A DNA stretch of 64,000 nucleotides from positions 28,781,058 through 28,845,057 of the forward strand of contig NC_134277.1 of assembly GCF_949628215.1 (NCBI RefSeq). The letters are read 5' to 3'. The translations under genes and the position numbers were made by a program. A model generated the notes under the pieces. The model was given only the letters and a program-made list of their open reading frames with translations, did not search any database and was not told the origin of the DNA. Below, one piece after another: positions 1-12,300 of this stretch (its first letter is position 1; each line of letters begins with the position of its first letter). The stretch comes from Phalacrocorax aristotelis (taxonomy: Eukaryota; Chordata; Aves; Suliformes; Phalacrocoracidae).

Positions 1-2428
1 TCGTAGCTCTCTGAGGGTCGCTGCAATGCAAATATTCATTTTCAAACCTGGATTTTATATGTGAATCTCATTATGCTTTAATTAACTGAGAAATACGGCC
101 TTTCTGGTCAGCAGAGATATATTATACCTATTAATTCACAATGTAGTTAAAACTGATAGAAGCTATCCTTTGAGAACACACGCTGCCCTAGGGAGTTGCC
201 CTGAATGAAATCAGAGGTAGCTGAAATTGCCAATGATGTCACGATGGTAATTCAGAAGAAATTCTCACTATTTTCTTTCCATGGAGAAATCGCTTCTAAC
301 TGTCCCCAGCCTCCCTCCCCTGCCCTGCTCTCTGCACCCGGGCCTGTGTGCTCAGCGAGCCTGGGGCACCGCTGGGCCAGCAGGCAGCAACCAGGCCACA
401 AAATCCCTGAAATCCTCCTCCAAATCGGTGCTTTCCATGCACTGACCGTCTCTCCCCTGCAGCCCCTCTTCCCCAGCCCTGCTACTGAAGGGGACGTACC
501 CAAGCCCATCCTGGGCCTGGCGCTGTTTTGAATTGTTTCTCATGTATTTACTGCTCTGACAGGTATTTTTTTAAGCATCCTGAAAGCTTCAAGCCGCTGA
601 GAGAGGAGCACCAGCCCAAACACTTCCAGCAGCACCTGGGACTGGCTGAGTTTGCAACAATTTTAAAGCTAATCCAAAACCCTTTGCGGGGCTTTACTTG
701 CATGTTGAGTCTTGTGGTTGCTAGATTTATTCTTGTCAAAACTCTTATCTACCATTATTTTTACAATAAGAAATGTTTTTCTTTGTGTCCCAGGGTCAAC
801 CGTGCCAGATGTTGGACAGATCCCTTTTGTCATGCCAATAAAATGCAAAAATCTCTCTTCTCCCTCCCTGGCGGCACAGAGGGAGGTTACAGCTGCTGAA
901 AGCAGAGATTGTGAGATGAGGGGAGCCCATGTGTTCTTCCTTTTGTCTTAGAAATTGCTCTAAAATAGGTCTTATGGTTAGAAAGCCAAAATAGAAGGTC
1001 TTTATGGATGACATTTTAGAGCCTTACATTTGGCTGAATTTCTACATGTTCCTGGTTAGAAAAAAAAGCCAAGCTTAAGTAAAATTTGGCTCAAAATCTG
1101 GGTTTTGTTTATCCCTGAATCATAGACCTGATTCTGTCCCTACTAAAAGATGCGATAATACTCCTGATAGTAAAGACACTTTATCTAAGGCCATCTCAGG
1201 TAAAAATCTAGTAACTAAATATAATTTATACCTCTGTGTCTAGCTGCCAAGTATGATAGCTGAGATGCCTGCTTATGTCTGCCTGTGTGGTTTCAAAACC
1301 TTGACCTGCTGCAGATTCAGCTTCAGCAGCAGCTGGAAGAGCTCTGCAACTGGGGAGGTAAAAAGTAAGTCTGAGGAGACTGAAATTATTATAAAGGGTG
1401 ATTGATAAGAAGCTGTGGGGGGAATAACAGTAGATAATGGGGATGTCAAAGATCTCAGTGCTGGACCTACAGTATCTCGTGTCAGGAGACCTTAGAACAG
1501 TCGCTCTGCTCACAGGTAGAGCTGGGGTGTCCCAGCCCACACACCGGCCCATGAAGACTCTGGCCCTTTTGCTGAGAGGTGGAGGAAGAGGAGTTATTTG
1601 TTTTTAATAAAAGTTCTTTTTTAAAAATTCACCAAGTTGCCTGTGAGAACTTGCTTTATACTATGTGCTGGGTGCGGGATGCTTTTGCAAGCTTCGAGAA
1701 GGGTGTGCTCTGTGTAAAAATGGCACCAGAAGAGCTAAGAAAGCAGCTAAACAAGAGAAGTGCGGGAATGCTGTGATAGATCTGCACTGTCTGTAAAATT
1801 TTTCCATATAAAAAGTGGATGCTGGTCTGTAAAGTGTTCCTTTTTTTTTTTTAATCCTCCCCCCTCCCAAGGAATGTCTTTGACAGCAACTTCCAAATGA
1901 GGAAACGTGGTCATCAGTTTTCTGAGGGTGTTTGAAACTGCAGTGCAGGAAATGTTGAATATCTTCCATCAATTTAGGGTAACAGAGAGGAAATGTGAGG
2001 ATGTAGAAGAGACGGAGGAGTGCAGACAGCAGGAGAGGCGATGAGCAGGCAGCGTTATTAAACAGTCTGAATGGGCCGTAGGGACAGACAGCGACCGAAC
2101 CGGGCTAGGCAGAAGATTAATTCAATTTGCTAGTTGTTAGCAAGAGACTGGTAGAGTTTCTCAAAGTGAAAAGCTGCTGCTGTTCTCCGATGAGCAGATG
2201 GGGTTGTATTTTCTTGTTAATTTTCCGAGTCTTTTTCTGAATTGTTAGAAGCAAGGATGTCAGAAAAAGAATTCATCTTAGAATGATCAATTCTATAGAA
2301 AAGAAAAGCCTGTGTTATTCTCAACCATTTTTAGCTTTTACGGTTTATAGCATTTGGCCTCGTCTACCAGAAGACTTAAGGATTTCATGATTAAGGTATT
2401 CTTGCTTTTAAAATTTCCCTGTGATGTA

Positions 2429-2434
2429 AATAAA
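2429..2434 (+). promoter_or_regulatory. candidate plus-strand poly(A) signal AATAAA
   Basis: AATAAA is followed directly by a G/T-rich run (GGGTTTGTTTGTTTG), the order expected of a cleavage site with its downstream element. It would fit the end of a convergent plus-strand transcript such as C1GALT1. No coding sequence is linked to it and the hexamer is common in AT-rich DNA. Confidence 0.2.
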
Positions 2435-5400
2435 GGGTTTGTTTGTTTGCCGGTGGAAACTGTAATGATTTCAGTTAGTAATGATGTTTTATGATTTTAT
2501 ACAACTTGAGAATGAAGCAGTGGACGTTTGGCAAGAGGTGCCCTCTCCTGGCTTATTGACCCATGGCACCCCTGAGGATGCAGAGCTGGGTGAGGAGACG
2601 CAGGCGCCAATGCCGCTAGTCAGTGCTGGTGCAGATTTGGAGAAGAGCTGTCCTTTCAGCAGGGGCTTATGTGCTTTTTCGTGGCTTACTAAATAACAAA
2701 GCATACGTTCAGAGTTTGCAGTCTGGGGAGTCACAGAAAGACCTGAACAGACAAGGATGCTTGTCTCAGGATAATCTGATTTGAACAGCATACGACTTCT
2801 AAAAAAAACCTTTCTAGCCTTCACTTTTGCTTCTTTGCTACAACAGGTTTAGTCAACCCTACATGCAAGTGGGAAAGAAAGTGACCTTCTGGATCACACC
2901 GGTTTAACAGCATTAAGAATATTCTTTGTCCACATGTTAAAGAGTAACTGCTTCTTTTTAGCATTGATATGTAGCAAATGGTGTCGCTATTTGTACTTAT
3001 TAAAACTTGTCAACTTTACCAGAAAGATTTGCATTAAACTTTATAGATGATATCATTGCAAACCCGTAACTTTATTCCCAAATTCATTATCCCCAGTATT
3101 TCTTAGACAAGACGTACTCTTTGTCTGGAGCTCTGGAGCTGACCACAACAGCCAGGCCCATCCCTGAAGCAATTGCCCAGGCACAGAAGATTAGAACAGA
3201 TTTGACAGATCCTGCAAATTCCTAGGCTTCCTTGCAATTCCAGTGGGCTTTGCTGCTGTGGGTTTCCAGGAGCGGCTAAACTTAAAATAGTCCTGGTAGG
3301 TGGGAAATGAACTGGATCTTGGAACCTGCTGCTCAGAGGGTTTTCACAGCTATCCATAAGGTAATCTACGGTAGAGTTTAACCGTGCAAATTTTACATCT
3401 TTTCTGGATAAAAAGATCTTTCCTCTAGATCTTCATCTGGATATGTATTCTTTATCCCTGGACCTCTCTCTCTAGCTGTCCTTATCTATCTGTGTCTCCA
3501 ACTTAAATAACTTGCTTGCCTGTATCGGTGCGAGGAACCATTCCCACTGAAGTGCAGGATATCACGCTTGCCGTTACTGACCCCAGGCTGCCTTGGGGTG
3601 AGAGTCCTTTTGGGGTGGGGGCGATGCTGGTGGGTTTTTTTTTCTTCTTTTGGGGGTCATATTTTGTGCTAATCTTTTTCTTAAATATGTTTCAACTGCC
3701 TCTTTGTTTTAATATTCCTTACATTGCCTTTGTCCTCTAACTGAAGTGAATTCTGAATACTGGATTTGAGTCTAGAAAAAGTGTCTCTCAATACATCTTT
3801 CAAGTTTGACATTGTGTTAGCATTGCATTTTAGTATGTTTTAAGCTTTGAATCTATGGTTTCCAGCTTATTTGAAAGCATCATTGTCTCTATCCCTCTTG
3901 CCCTTCTTTTTCCCTAAACTTTTGTGTTTATTCCTCTCTTGTTTTGGACATCTGCTCACTGTTAAAGGTCTTCAGCACATTGATCTTCTTGGTATGGTGG
4001 CACTGACTTTATTACTGAACAGTAGTTTGATTCTTTCCATGATCTTTTTGCACCACTAGTAGGCAGTTTGATTGCCTAAAAGAAGCAATTTATTTTTCTG
4101 ATGCAAAAACCTTAACAGACTTATTAAAATTTGTGTCAAATTTTACTTTCTGATTTTTTTTTTTTCTGTGAAAGGAAGCTAGTTCTTGATTTCAACAGTT
4201 TGACTTTTGTTCTTCACCGAGTCCATTCATTTTCAGGATATCACAGGACACATAGTACAAGGTAACGTCCTTGAGTTTTACTGTTTCATGTCACACAGAA
4301 ATTAATTGTGCCCTCAGGTGTTTTTTTTTTTTTCAGTGATCATCATATTAGTGCTGAGTATAATAAGAGCAGGATGGGTTTTTCGGGGCTGCTGTCAGTT
4401 TTTTCTAATTTGAAACTAACAAGGCCAAATTTTTTTTTGGAAAAAATATTTTAAACTGTACTTGAAGCACACCTTTCCATAGAATTAGGTTTGCATCCTA
4501 TCTGCTGCAAGTAAGTTCATTTTTCATTTATCTGGTTACATGGTGGGGGATGGAAATTGTGCAAGCAATTGTTAAACATATTCAGAATTGTCCATGCTGT
4601 CTGTGTAAATACTAGTTTTTTGTTTGCAAAGAAATAACAATGCAGACTCTTTATCAAGTATTGCTTTCCATTTTAATCACATGCTCATCATCTTCAGTTT
4701 TAACAATATGTTTATACAGGATTATGGGTAAAAGTAGAAAGGATATAAGGAAACATGTATATACATCTCTCAGTGCTTTTCCCTTTTTAAATTTAATAGC
4801 ATATATTAGAGAGAAATCACTTTCTTTTTTAAACACAGAGGCCCTGAGAAATTGAAATGTGCTGACTAAAGGACATGAAGAATCCTGTTTTTAGAATAAT
4901 TCTGAATTGAAGTCCTACCTTTATAACTGAAAATATTATATTGATGTTAATCTGAATGTGCTTGGATGGAGGGAAAAAACTTCCCTCTAATTGCCTCTAC
5001 CTGTGGTATTTACATTCCAAAGAGGTACTCTAACGAATGGAAATCTTAGTTTATGTGTCTAAATGCTGTATGAAGAGTGCTAATTTCAGGAACAACCTAC
5101 TCCTGTTTAAAACTAGAGCATATTTTATTCTTCCACAAGACCGAGACCTCTGTCATTAAATGCCAAGTGTAAACACTTTTGACATTTTAATCCTAAAAAT
5201 AGAATCTCATCATTGCTGTGTGTGGTAGTAACAAGTTAATATAAATTTGGAGGGAAAAGGTATGTTCGCGTGTGTGTGTATGTGTGATTTTAAGTTATTG
5301 CTATGGTGTTGCAGATAACATACGTTATACAGGAATCTAGTCAATGTGAATACCATAGTGGAGAAAGCAGTAGAGTGTGGTAGTAATATATTAATGTTAA

Positions 5401-5566
5401 CACATCATTTTGGATTCTTCTCAGTCAATTCTTCCTCAATACACATGAACTTCCAGCTTTAAAAGCTCCACACAGAGCCATTTCTAGAAAAAATAAGGAA
5501 TTGATTAATTTTCCTGAAACATTTAGTTCAATAGAATTTTCCTGTACTGAAAGATGAAATAGAGTA

Positions 5567-5572
5567 TTTAAT
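5567..5572 (-). promoter_or_regulatory. candidate COL28A1 poly(A) signal (ATTAAA)
   Basis: On the minus strand, ATTAAA lies about 590 nt after the COL28A1 stop codon. I saw no AATAAA between it and the stop. An AATAAA at 5,124-5,129 (plus-strand TTTATT) is the next candidate. Neither has a convincing GU-rich element downstream. Confidence 0.25.
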
Positions 5573-6164
5573 GCAATTTACTGGGGATGAGCTATATGGC
5601 TTTTGTAAAGGAAGTTATGCACTACTGATAAGCAACCTCTTCAAAGTCCATACCTCAGTCACTGAGCATGTGGCCCTAAGGCAGTTAGAATAGTCTGCAT
5701 GGACTTCCAAAACATAAAGTCGCTCCCCAAAGGAAAGTTATGCTGGTTTGAGAGGGACAGTCTTCTAATTTGTAAGTGGTGAAAAGAATAAAACAAAGAA
5801 AAGGGGATAAATGGTGGAAAAGGAAAACTGAGTTTTGATAAATGTGAAATAATATGCAAGGGGAAAAAAGATAATAAATTCACATATAATATGATGGTCA
5901 AAAAATCAAATACAGTGTAAGATAAGGAACAGAGAACGAAGTAGAAAACCTCACTGTTTTACTGTAGAAATCCATGACTACCAAGTGCACTTCTGGTCCC
6001 ACCATCTCAAAAAGGTTCAGACAAACATACCAAGGTTGATCAAAGGTGTAAAAGATGATATAATATGCATGCATAGCATGGAAGACATCTAAACAGACTA
6101 AATCTTTTTACCCTGCAAAAGAGGTAATCGAAGTAGGACCTGATGGAGGCAACTTACTTATCCA

Positions 6165-6334
6165 TCAATCAACGCAGGCTTCTTGACATTCTTTTTCTGT
6201 TTCAAATCTATTGTTGCTACCATTACAACCTCCGTACCAGAACCGGCCACAAGAATTGCCATTCTTGTCATAATACCATTTCACCACGTAGTCCCGACAG
6301 TCCCCTGGTTTCATAGGTTCCAAGCACCTTGGAT
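6165..6334 (-). CDS. COL28A1: COL28A1 last coding exon: Kunitz domain and stop
   Basis: The exon enters in phase 1 (G from the previous exon plus AT makes Asp) and encodes 56 residues ending EACVD then TGA. The six cysteines have the exact Kunitz/BPTI spacing C-8-C-15-C-7-C-12-C-3-C, with the family motif FWYGGCNG around the fourth cysteine. The P1 residue, directly after the second cysteine (GDCRDY), is Arg, followed by Asp at P1'. Arg at P1 is what trypsin-like inhibitors use, but Asp at P1' is atypical, so inhibition is uncertain. NGS in the CNGSNN loop is an N-glycosylation sequon. The acceptor is tactttcag. The open frame continues upstream into the intron to 6,419, but the acceptor and phase set the boundary. 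Confidence 0.96.
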
Positions 6335-9300
6335 CTGAAAGTATATCAGTAAAAGTTAGCTTGGATTCTGGGGATAAGTTTTGTTGTTCTAGAAGTGGCT
6401 CCCTCAGTAAGAAGAGCACCCCTTTTTTTATTTCATTGTAGTGCCTGGGAGTATATATGCCTTTCTAAAATTTGTAGCCAAATTCCATTTCTATTAATGA
6501 GTTACCTGAACGGGCCTAAACAAATACAGGATCAGTTTGAAATGAGACTGCCTAAATCCTGATGTAAGGACCAAACTTCTGTTTAAGCACCTAAGCACAC
6601 AGTTGGTACACAAGGGTTGTTTGTCATCTAGGTTTGAAAATCTGGCTTTCATCGTGTGTGATGTCTGCAAACAGAGCACCCAGAAAAACAAAAGGGGATA
6701 AAATCTAGTAACTATATTTGGGGATGGAGTAGGGTTTGCTCGCTGGGGTTTTTTGGTGCAGACTTGCTACCCAATATCTGAGGACAGTATTTATTACTTA
6801 CCTTTTTGGGTTGCTGGTAACTGTGTTTGCAACACAGTTAGGTGGTGATCTTCAGTAGCAGTTACATTGAACAAAGGATTGACAACTGGACTCTGAGGTC
6901 TGATTTCAGATATGTCATAAAGCAGGGGAAATCTCGATTCTTTGTGAGGAGAGGAGGTCACAGTGTGATCCTGAGCAGATGGCACTGGCTCAGTGTATCT
7001 GGTCCTCGGCGGACTAAGCTGCGAAAGGAGTCAAAATCTTATATTGTAAAATGCTGTCTGGCCTCAGATGCTGAGGAAAAAAATTGAGAGAATGATATAG
7101 GAAACTTTTGCTAAATAACATGTGAAAAAATGCCATGAACAGCAGGTGGGTTTGGACCTCGTTCTAGTGATTACTCACTACATGACCATAATTTTCTGAC
7201 ACTGAGAGCTGAATGAAAAGGCAAAGTAATGCCTTCACTTTAGTTCCTAAGCTGAATCCATTCTATTGAAGCAAAATTTGAGTCACCACTTATTCTGTAA
7301 TGTACATAAAACAAAAAATGGAAGGAACTCTGGGGTAAATCACTGCTTCTTAACATTTAGTGTACTCACTGAGAATGATCTGACATTTTCAATCTGTCAA
7401 GAAATGGAAAATGGCAGGCAGGAGGAACAGGGTACTTGTTATTGATAGAAAAACACATGTACATTATGCTCCTCCAAAGATCTTTTTAGTTGTGGAATCC
7501 CTTGAGTACATAAAAAATTTTCAAAATTTGTGTTATGGGGACCATGTCCTATTAATAAGGTTGTCTCATAGATGTGTCCTTGCCTGTATCAAGCCAAGTG
7601 ACAAATCACCTATTTTCCTGTTTCTAGCTAACAGCCAGTTCCTAATAATTAGATTTTAGTTTACCTTGATAGAAGTGTTAAGAAGCCAACCCTGCTCTGC
7701 TCTTCAAATCAAGACTATCATATAAAAATTTGCCTCTCTAGAATTTCAGTATATTCAAGAAGATTTACAAGGATCTTAGTACAGTATAATACAAATGACT
7801 GCATTAATCCCACACATTGATTACCTACAGAGAACAGGAAGGAATTTGATACTATTCAATGTCTTCCCATTTACAGGCCACTACTGACAAACTCAGTCAG
7901 TTTAAGAAAACTCTTCAGAGTCATTGGCACTCTGACAATTGAAGTCTAGGTGAAATGTAAATGTGCAGACAATTCATCAAATCCTTTGCATACTGCATTT
8001 CTTCTCCAGGTCTACAAAAAGGTGTTTATTTCTGATAGTAATTCAACAGTTTTGAAGATTTAGCTATAACCATGAACGTAGTGTGTGTGCATGTAATCAC
8101 TTAGAACTAATCCTACCTGTGATCTTTATCACGTGCTTCATAAAGTCCACCTGTCCTGTCTACCTGTGCAGCAGCACTGTGTTGGAGGGCAGAACCCTAT
8201 TGTAAGGCAGGAGGAATTTAAAGCTGGAGAATGAAGATTTAAGACGACTGAGGAGACCTACAAGTACAGTCTAATATGGAAAGCAAAGCAATACTGAAGG
8301 CTTAATAACACCTGGGAAGTGTGTGACCACAATAAGAAGCCCTGTACTCACAATCAGCTTGCACGTAAATAAATGCCTTATACACTATGTATCTGCCTCA
8401 ACAGAGACAGATCTGTAAGATTTCTGACTCACTTCCAAGATGAATAAGAACTACAAAAAATACGAGCATTGCTGGCATTTATTGCAACTAAGAAACAGTA
8501 TTACCCTCTTTCTTCTGTAAGCTGCATTTCTCAACAAACAAGTTTAACTTTAAAAGTTTTGTTCAAATCTTTTGGTCTAGCCAATGACATATTATTTGTA
8601 TATTAAAAGACTGATGAATGGTGAAATGAAGAGTATTTGAATTCAAATAAAGACACACATCCTTTAAAAACTTTTGATAACTGTTACTTCTTTACTTACT
8701 GGGTAACTGATTCCTTCTGTAGGGAGCGTATAAATCTCTGAAGTAGTAATTTCAGGGAACTGGCTATTAGTATTTTCACGAGCAATTTCATATTCCGGAC
8801 TTGGGGATGGAGAGAAAACATTATCTTTTCTGATGACTTCAGACACATTCGCACAGATTTTTGTGATCAGTTTACTTTCAAGAGCTGAAAAGATTCAAAG
8901 GATGATGAAATTTCTTAAGGGTAATGAAAAGTCCTAATAATTCACCACAAGCTTTTAGTGCAGTATTAACCCTAAATTGTTGATGATAGTGACTTGTGAA
9001 AGACCATCTTCTAAAGTTATGTCAAAGTGCAAATGAGAAGTAATGAAGTGACACACTCTCTGAATTATTTGATGTTAAGGCCCTTTTGTTCTCTTAAGAA
9101 TAAACAGATAAAAATACCAAGACCCTTTTTTAAGCAGAAGTCATAGCTCAACAGTGAAGACAAACAAAACCAGAATGAAGGAAAGAAAGTGTTTATGTGT
9201 AAGAAGGAAAAACAAAAACTGGGTGACACATTCTACTTATTTGCACATAAAAAACTCAGTGACTGGGAATATGTTCATGTTGAATGCTGGAGCCTCAGTC

Positions 9301-12300
9301 AGAGCCTTCTGTTTAATCCCAGCTGGGACCAGAACCTTAGCTTGGACTCTCTTCTCACTGTTAACACCTTAAATCCAGACTTAACTCCATCCACAGGCTC
9401 AGCATAGCAAAATAAGTTTATGCTCAGGAAAAATACACTTCATAGGGCTAGTCTGCAGTTAGTCTAAATCAATGTACTTTTTTTTTCATGGGTCATTGTA
9501 GGTTGCCTCTGGATTTTCTCCTGATTCCAGCTGTGGCCATATGATTTTTTTCAAGCCACAGTTTGAAATATACAGTGTACTATCAGACCCCATTCCCTTG
9601 TGTGTTGTTCCGCCACTTTTCCTCTAGAATCAGGATGAAAGCGTATGTTTCCCTAAGGCTTTCAGAAAAAAAAAAAGCCAGAAGAGAGCTTGCAGGAGAT
9701 GGTAGAGGGACTCCAATACTGTCAAGAACCATATGAGAGAGAGAGATATGTTGCATCAAGGTGGAAGGAAACATGCACCTCTCTGCGATGAAATCATGGC
9801 CAAGCACAAAAGGACTGTGAGGGAGGGCTGACGCAAGCACTGGCAAGAAAGGAGTGCCCCAAAGAAGGCCTCTGCGCAGAAAACTGATGTTCATTGTGTT
9901 TTATTGTTTCCGCAAGAGGTAAAAATTTGGCAAAGGTTTCATTTGGCCAAAGAAGAAAAGAAACAGAAGAAAGAGCTGCAACCGAAAGAGAAACATAAGC
10001 TGCCATTCAGCAGGCTGTCTTGCCTTGCTATGGGAAAGGCCAAACTCTCTTATATGCTTATTTCAAGTTTCCTCTTACCAAAATAGTTTCTTTTACCTGA
10101 AAGCGTCATGAAGTCATCTATCTGGTAAACATGTTCTTCATGAGGGTCTGTTGCAATAAGCTGCATTTCTTTCAGAAAATCATCATAATGAGGATCGGTC
10201 CTTTGAACAATCCCAATGACAAATATCTCAATATTCATAGCGTGGGCCTCTCTTACTACAGTATCCAGTTGTACTTTATCACGAGAGTCTGCTTGTCCAT
10301 CTGTTATTACAACAGCCACTTTTCTTACTGCCGGGCGTGCTGCCTGAAATAACTGAATGGCTTCTTGGATAGCAGAAGCTGTGTATGTGCCTTCTCCTAA
10401 GTACAGCATTTTATCAACAGCTGATTTCAGGTATTCTTTGGTTGCGTGTTGCTTCAGAGAAGACACCAACTCTACTTTATGGCTGAAGTTGATAATGCCA
10501 ATGCGGGTTGTAGCATTGTTGGCCAATACCTTGTCAAGGACTGTTTTCATAAAAGTTTTGATAATATTGAAGTTATCTGGTCCGACGCTTTCTGAACTGT
10601 CAATGACAAACACTAGTTCCAGTGGTGTTACTCTACAGCTGATACCACAACCTAGAAGGATAACCATTTCAGACATTTTATGAGAAACCATCTTCACAAA
10701 AACAAATTGAACCCATATATCAGATTTACAGTCAGTTAAAGCTCAATTAGTGAATTAATCTATAGTTACTGATAAATAGAAACAGACCTGGACCAAATTA
10801 CTTCCAGTATAGCTCTGGCAACAGAGTGAGCATTGTTTTCACATCAGTGGTATCCTCCCAAACAAACATGCAGAGGACAAACCCATTCAGTCAATATAAA
10901 TTCAGTGTGTTTTATTAGAACTATTATTTTTCCATACAGGGATGCTTACCACATATTTCACTGATAAGCCTGATAACTTCTTCTCTCTGAAAAAAGAGTA
11001 TTAATTAATTTGCCGTGTGTTCTAGTTTTAAGAATGCTGAAATCCACCTACCTATTTATTTGCTTATAAAAATACAGGCAATGCAATGTCCTATAAACAA
11101 CCTTGCATAACATCACAGAACCTGTAAATATTTCTCCAAAATAAACTTCTATCTTTTACATTAATTCATGTACATACTTACTGAAAGACCAGGTTCACCT
11201 TTTCTTCCCCAAATTCCCTGAAAACATGTAGAGTGAGATAATTAACAAAGACAAAATTGTCTAAATTCTATTATGCAAAGTTAAGTAATACGAAAACGTG
11301 TTTTACCTTTGGTCCTGGAGGTCCTGGGTCTCCAATCTCTCCTTTGGCACCTTTGCTCCCTGGGTCACCCTTATCTCCATAATCTCCCTAATTTAAAACA
11401 ACTGTATTAAACACAGTCAGTAACTCAAGTTTTGTTGATAGTCAGAGCTGGAGTTATGGTTCAATGAGCTTTCAAGATAAATGTTATGGGTTTTTTTGTG
11501 TGTGTGGCTGGTTTATCCTGTAGGTATTATGAAGAGAACGTCTCAAAGCAGACTCCTAGAAAAAGCAAGATGGGCACTAAAAACATCTTTAACAAATTTC
11601 TATGAAAAATTACCTCAGGAGTGAGGGGTAAAGACATTTTCATGCAAGTGTCGAGAATATATAATTTTTTACTCCTCTTTGATTTTCTTGAACTCTAAAC
11701 CAATGTTTATACAGGACCTATGTTAATTCAGACCTATGGAGAGACGTAACTGCCACAGATCAGCCAACGTACTGAAACTCACACAGCTTTGTATAAAACC
11801 CACACAAAAAACTGGGAGCTTGTAAAGAAAAGAGGAAAAGTCTTGCTTGGACTATTACATCCATTGGAAAATAGGTGGTTTCACATTCAGAAGCAATTCT
11901 GCACTTTTTTCCTCAAGTGTCTAGACCTTTTGATTTACAAAAAGAGAATGTGTTCAGCATTATGGTATTTCAAGAGACAGTTTTCACATAATGCAGGTAT
12001 GAAACATACTCTCAAAAGATTCAGGTTCTAAATTAGACATTTCTTCAAGGAGATTGTGCAGGACAGTTTTTCACTTCTCTCTGGAAGTTACTGACCACCT
12101 TACATTTCACTTGAATGCTTAGAAATGTATCTAGATTACTGGCCATTTTTATTATTCCTCATTATTACTGTGCTGGTTTTGGCTGGGATAGAGTTAATAT
12201 TCTTCACAGTAGCTAGTATGGGGCTGTGTTTTGGATTTGTGATGAAAACAGTGTTGGTAACATGGAAATGTTTAGTTCCTGCTGAGCAGCGCTTACACAG

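Larger units (their letters stand above)
1..6164. other. 3' flank of COL28A1, no supported gene
   Basis: AT-rich sequence with T-runs near 1,842, 4,150 and 4,321 and one GC-richer, proline-codon-biased patch at about 300-510. Short open frames lack splice sites, family resemblance or consistent composition. The COL28A1 3' UTR must occupy the high-coordinate end. In other vertebrates C1GALT1 lies on this side in convergent orientation, so a 3' UTR of that gene is possible but not shown. Confidence 0.6.
6335..10096 (-). other. three 3' introns of COL28A1 (467, 1,681 and 1,212 bp)
   Basis: The introns around the exons at 6,802 and 8,700 are unique AT-rich sequence. I see no repeats, RNA genes or further exons in them. 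Confidence 0.7.

Noticed and set aside
205..531. Proline-rich 108-codon plus-strand open frame
   Set aside because: GC-rich patch open on both strands with no domain or splice evidence; likely chance.
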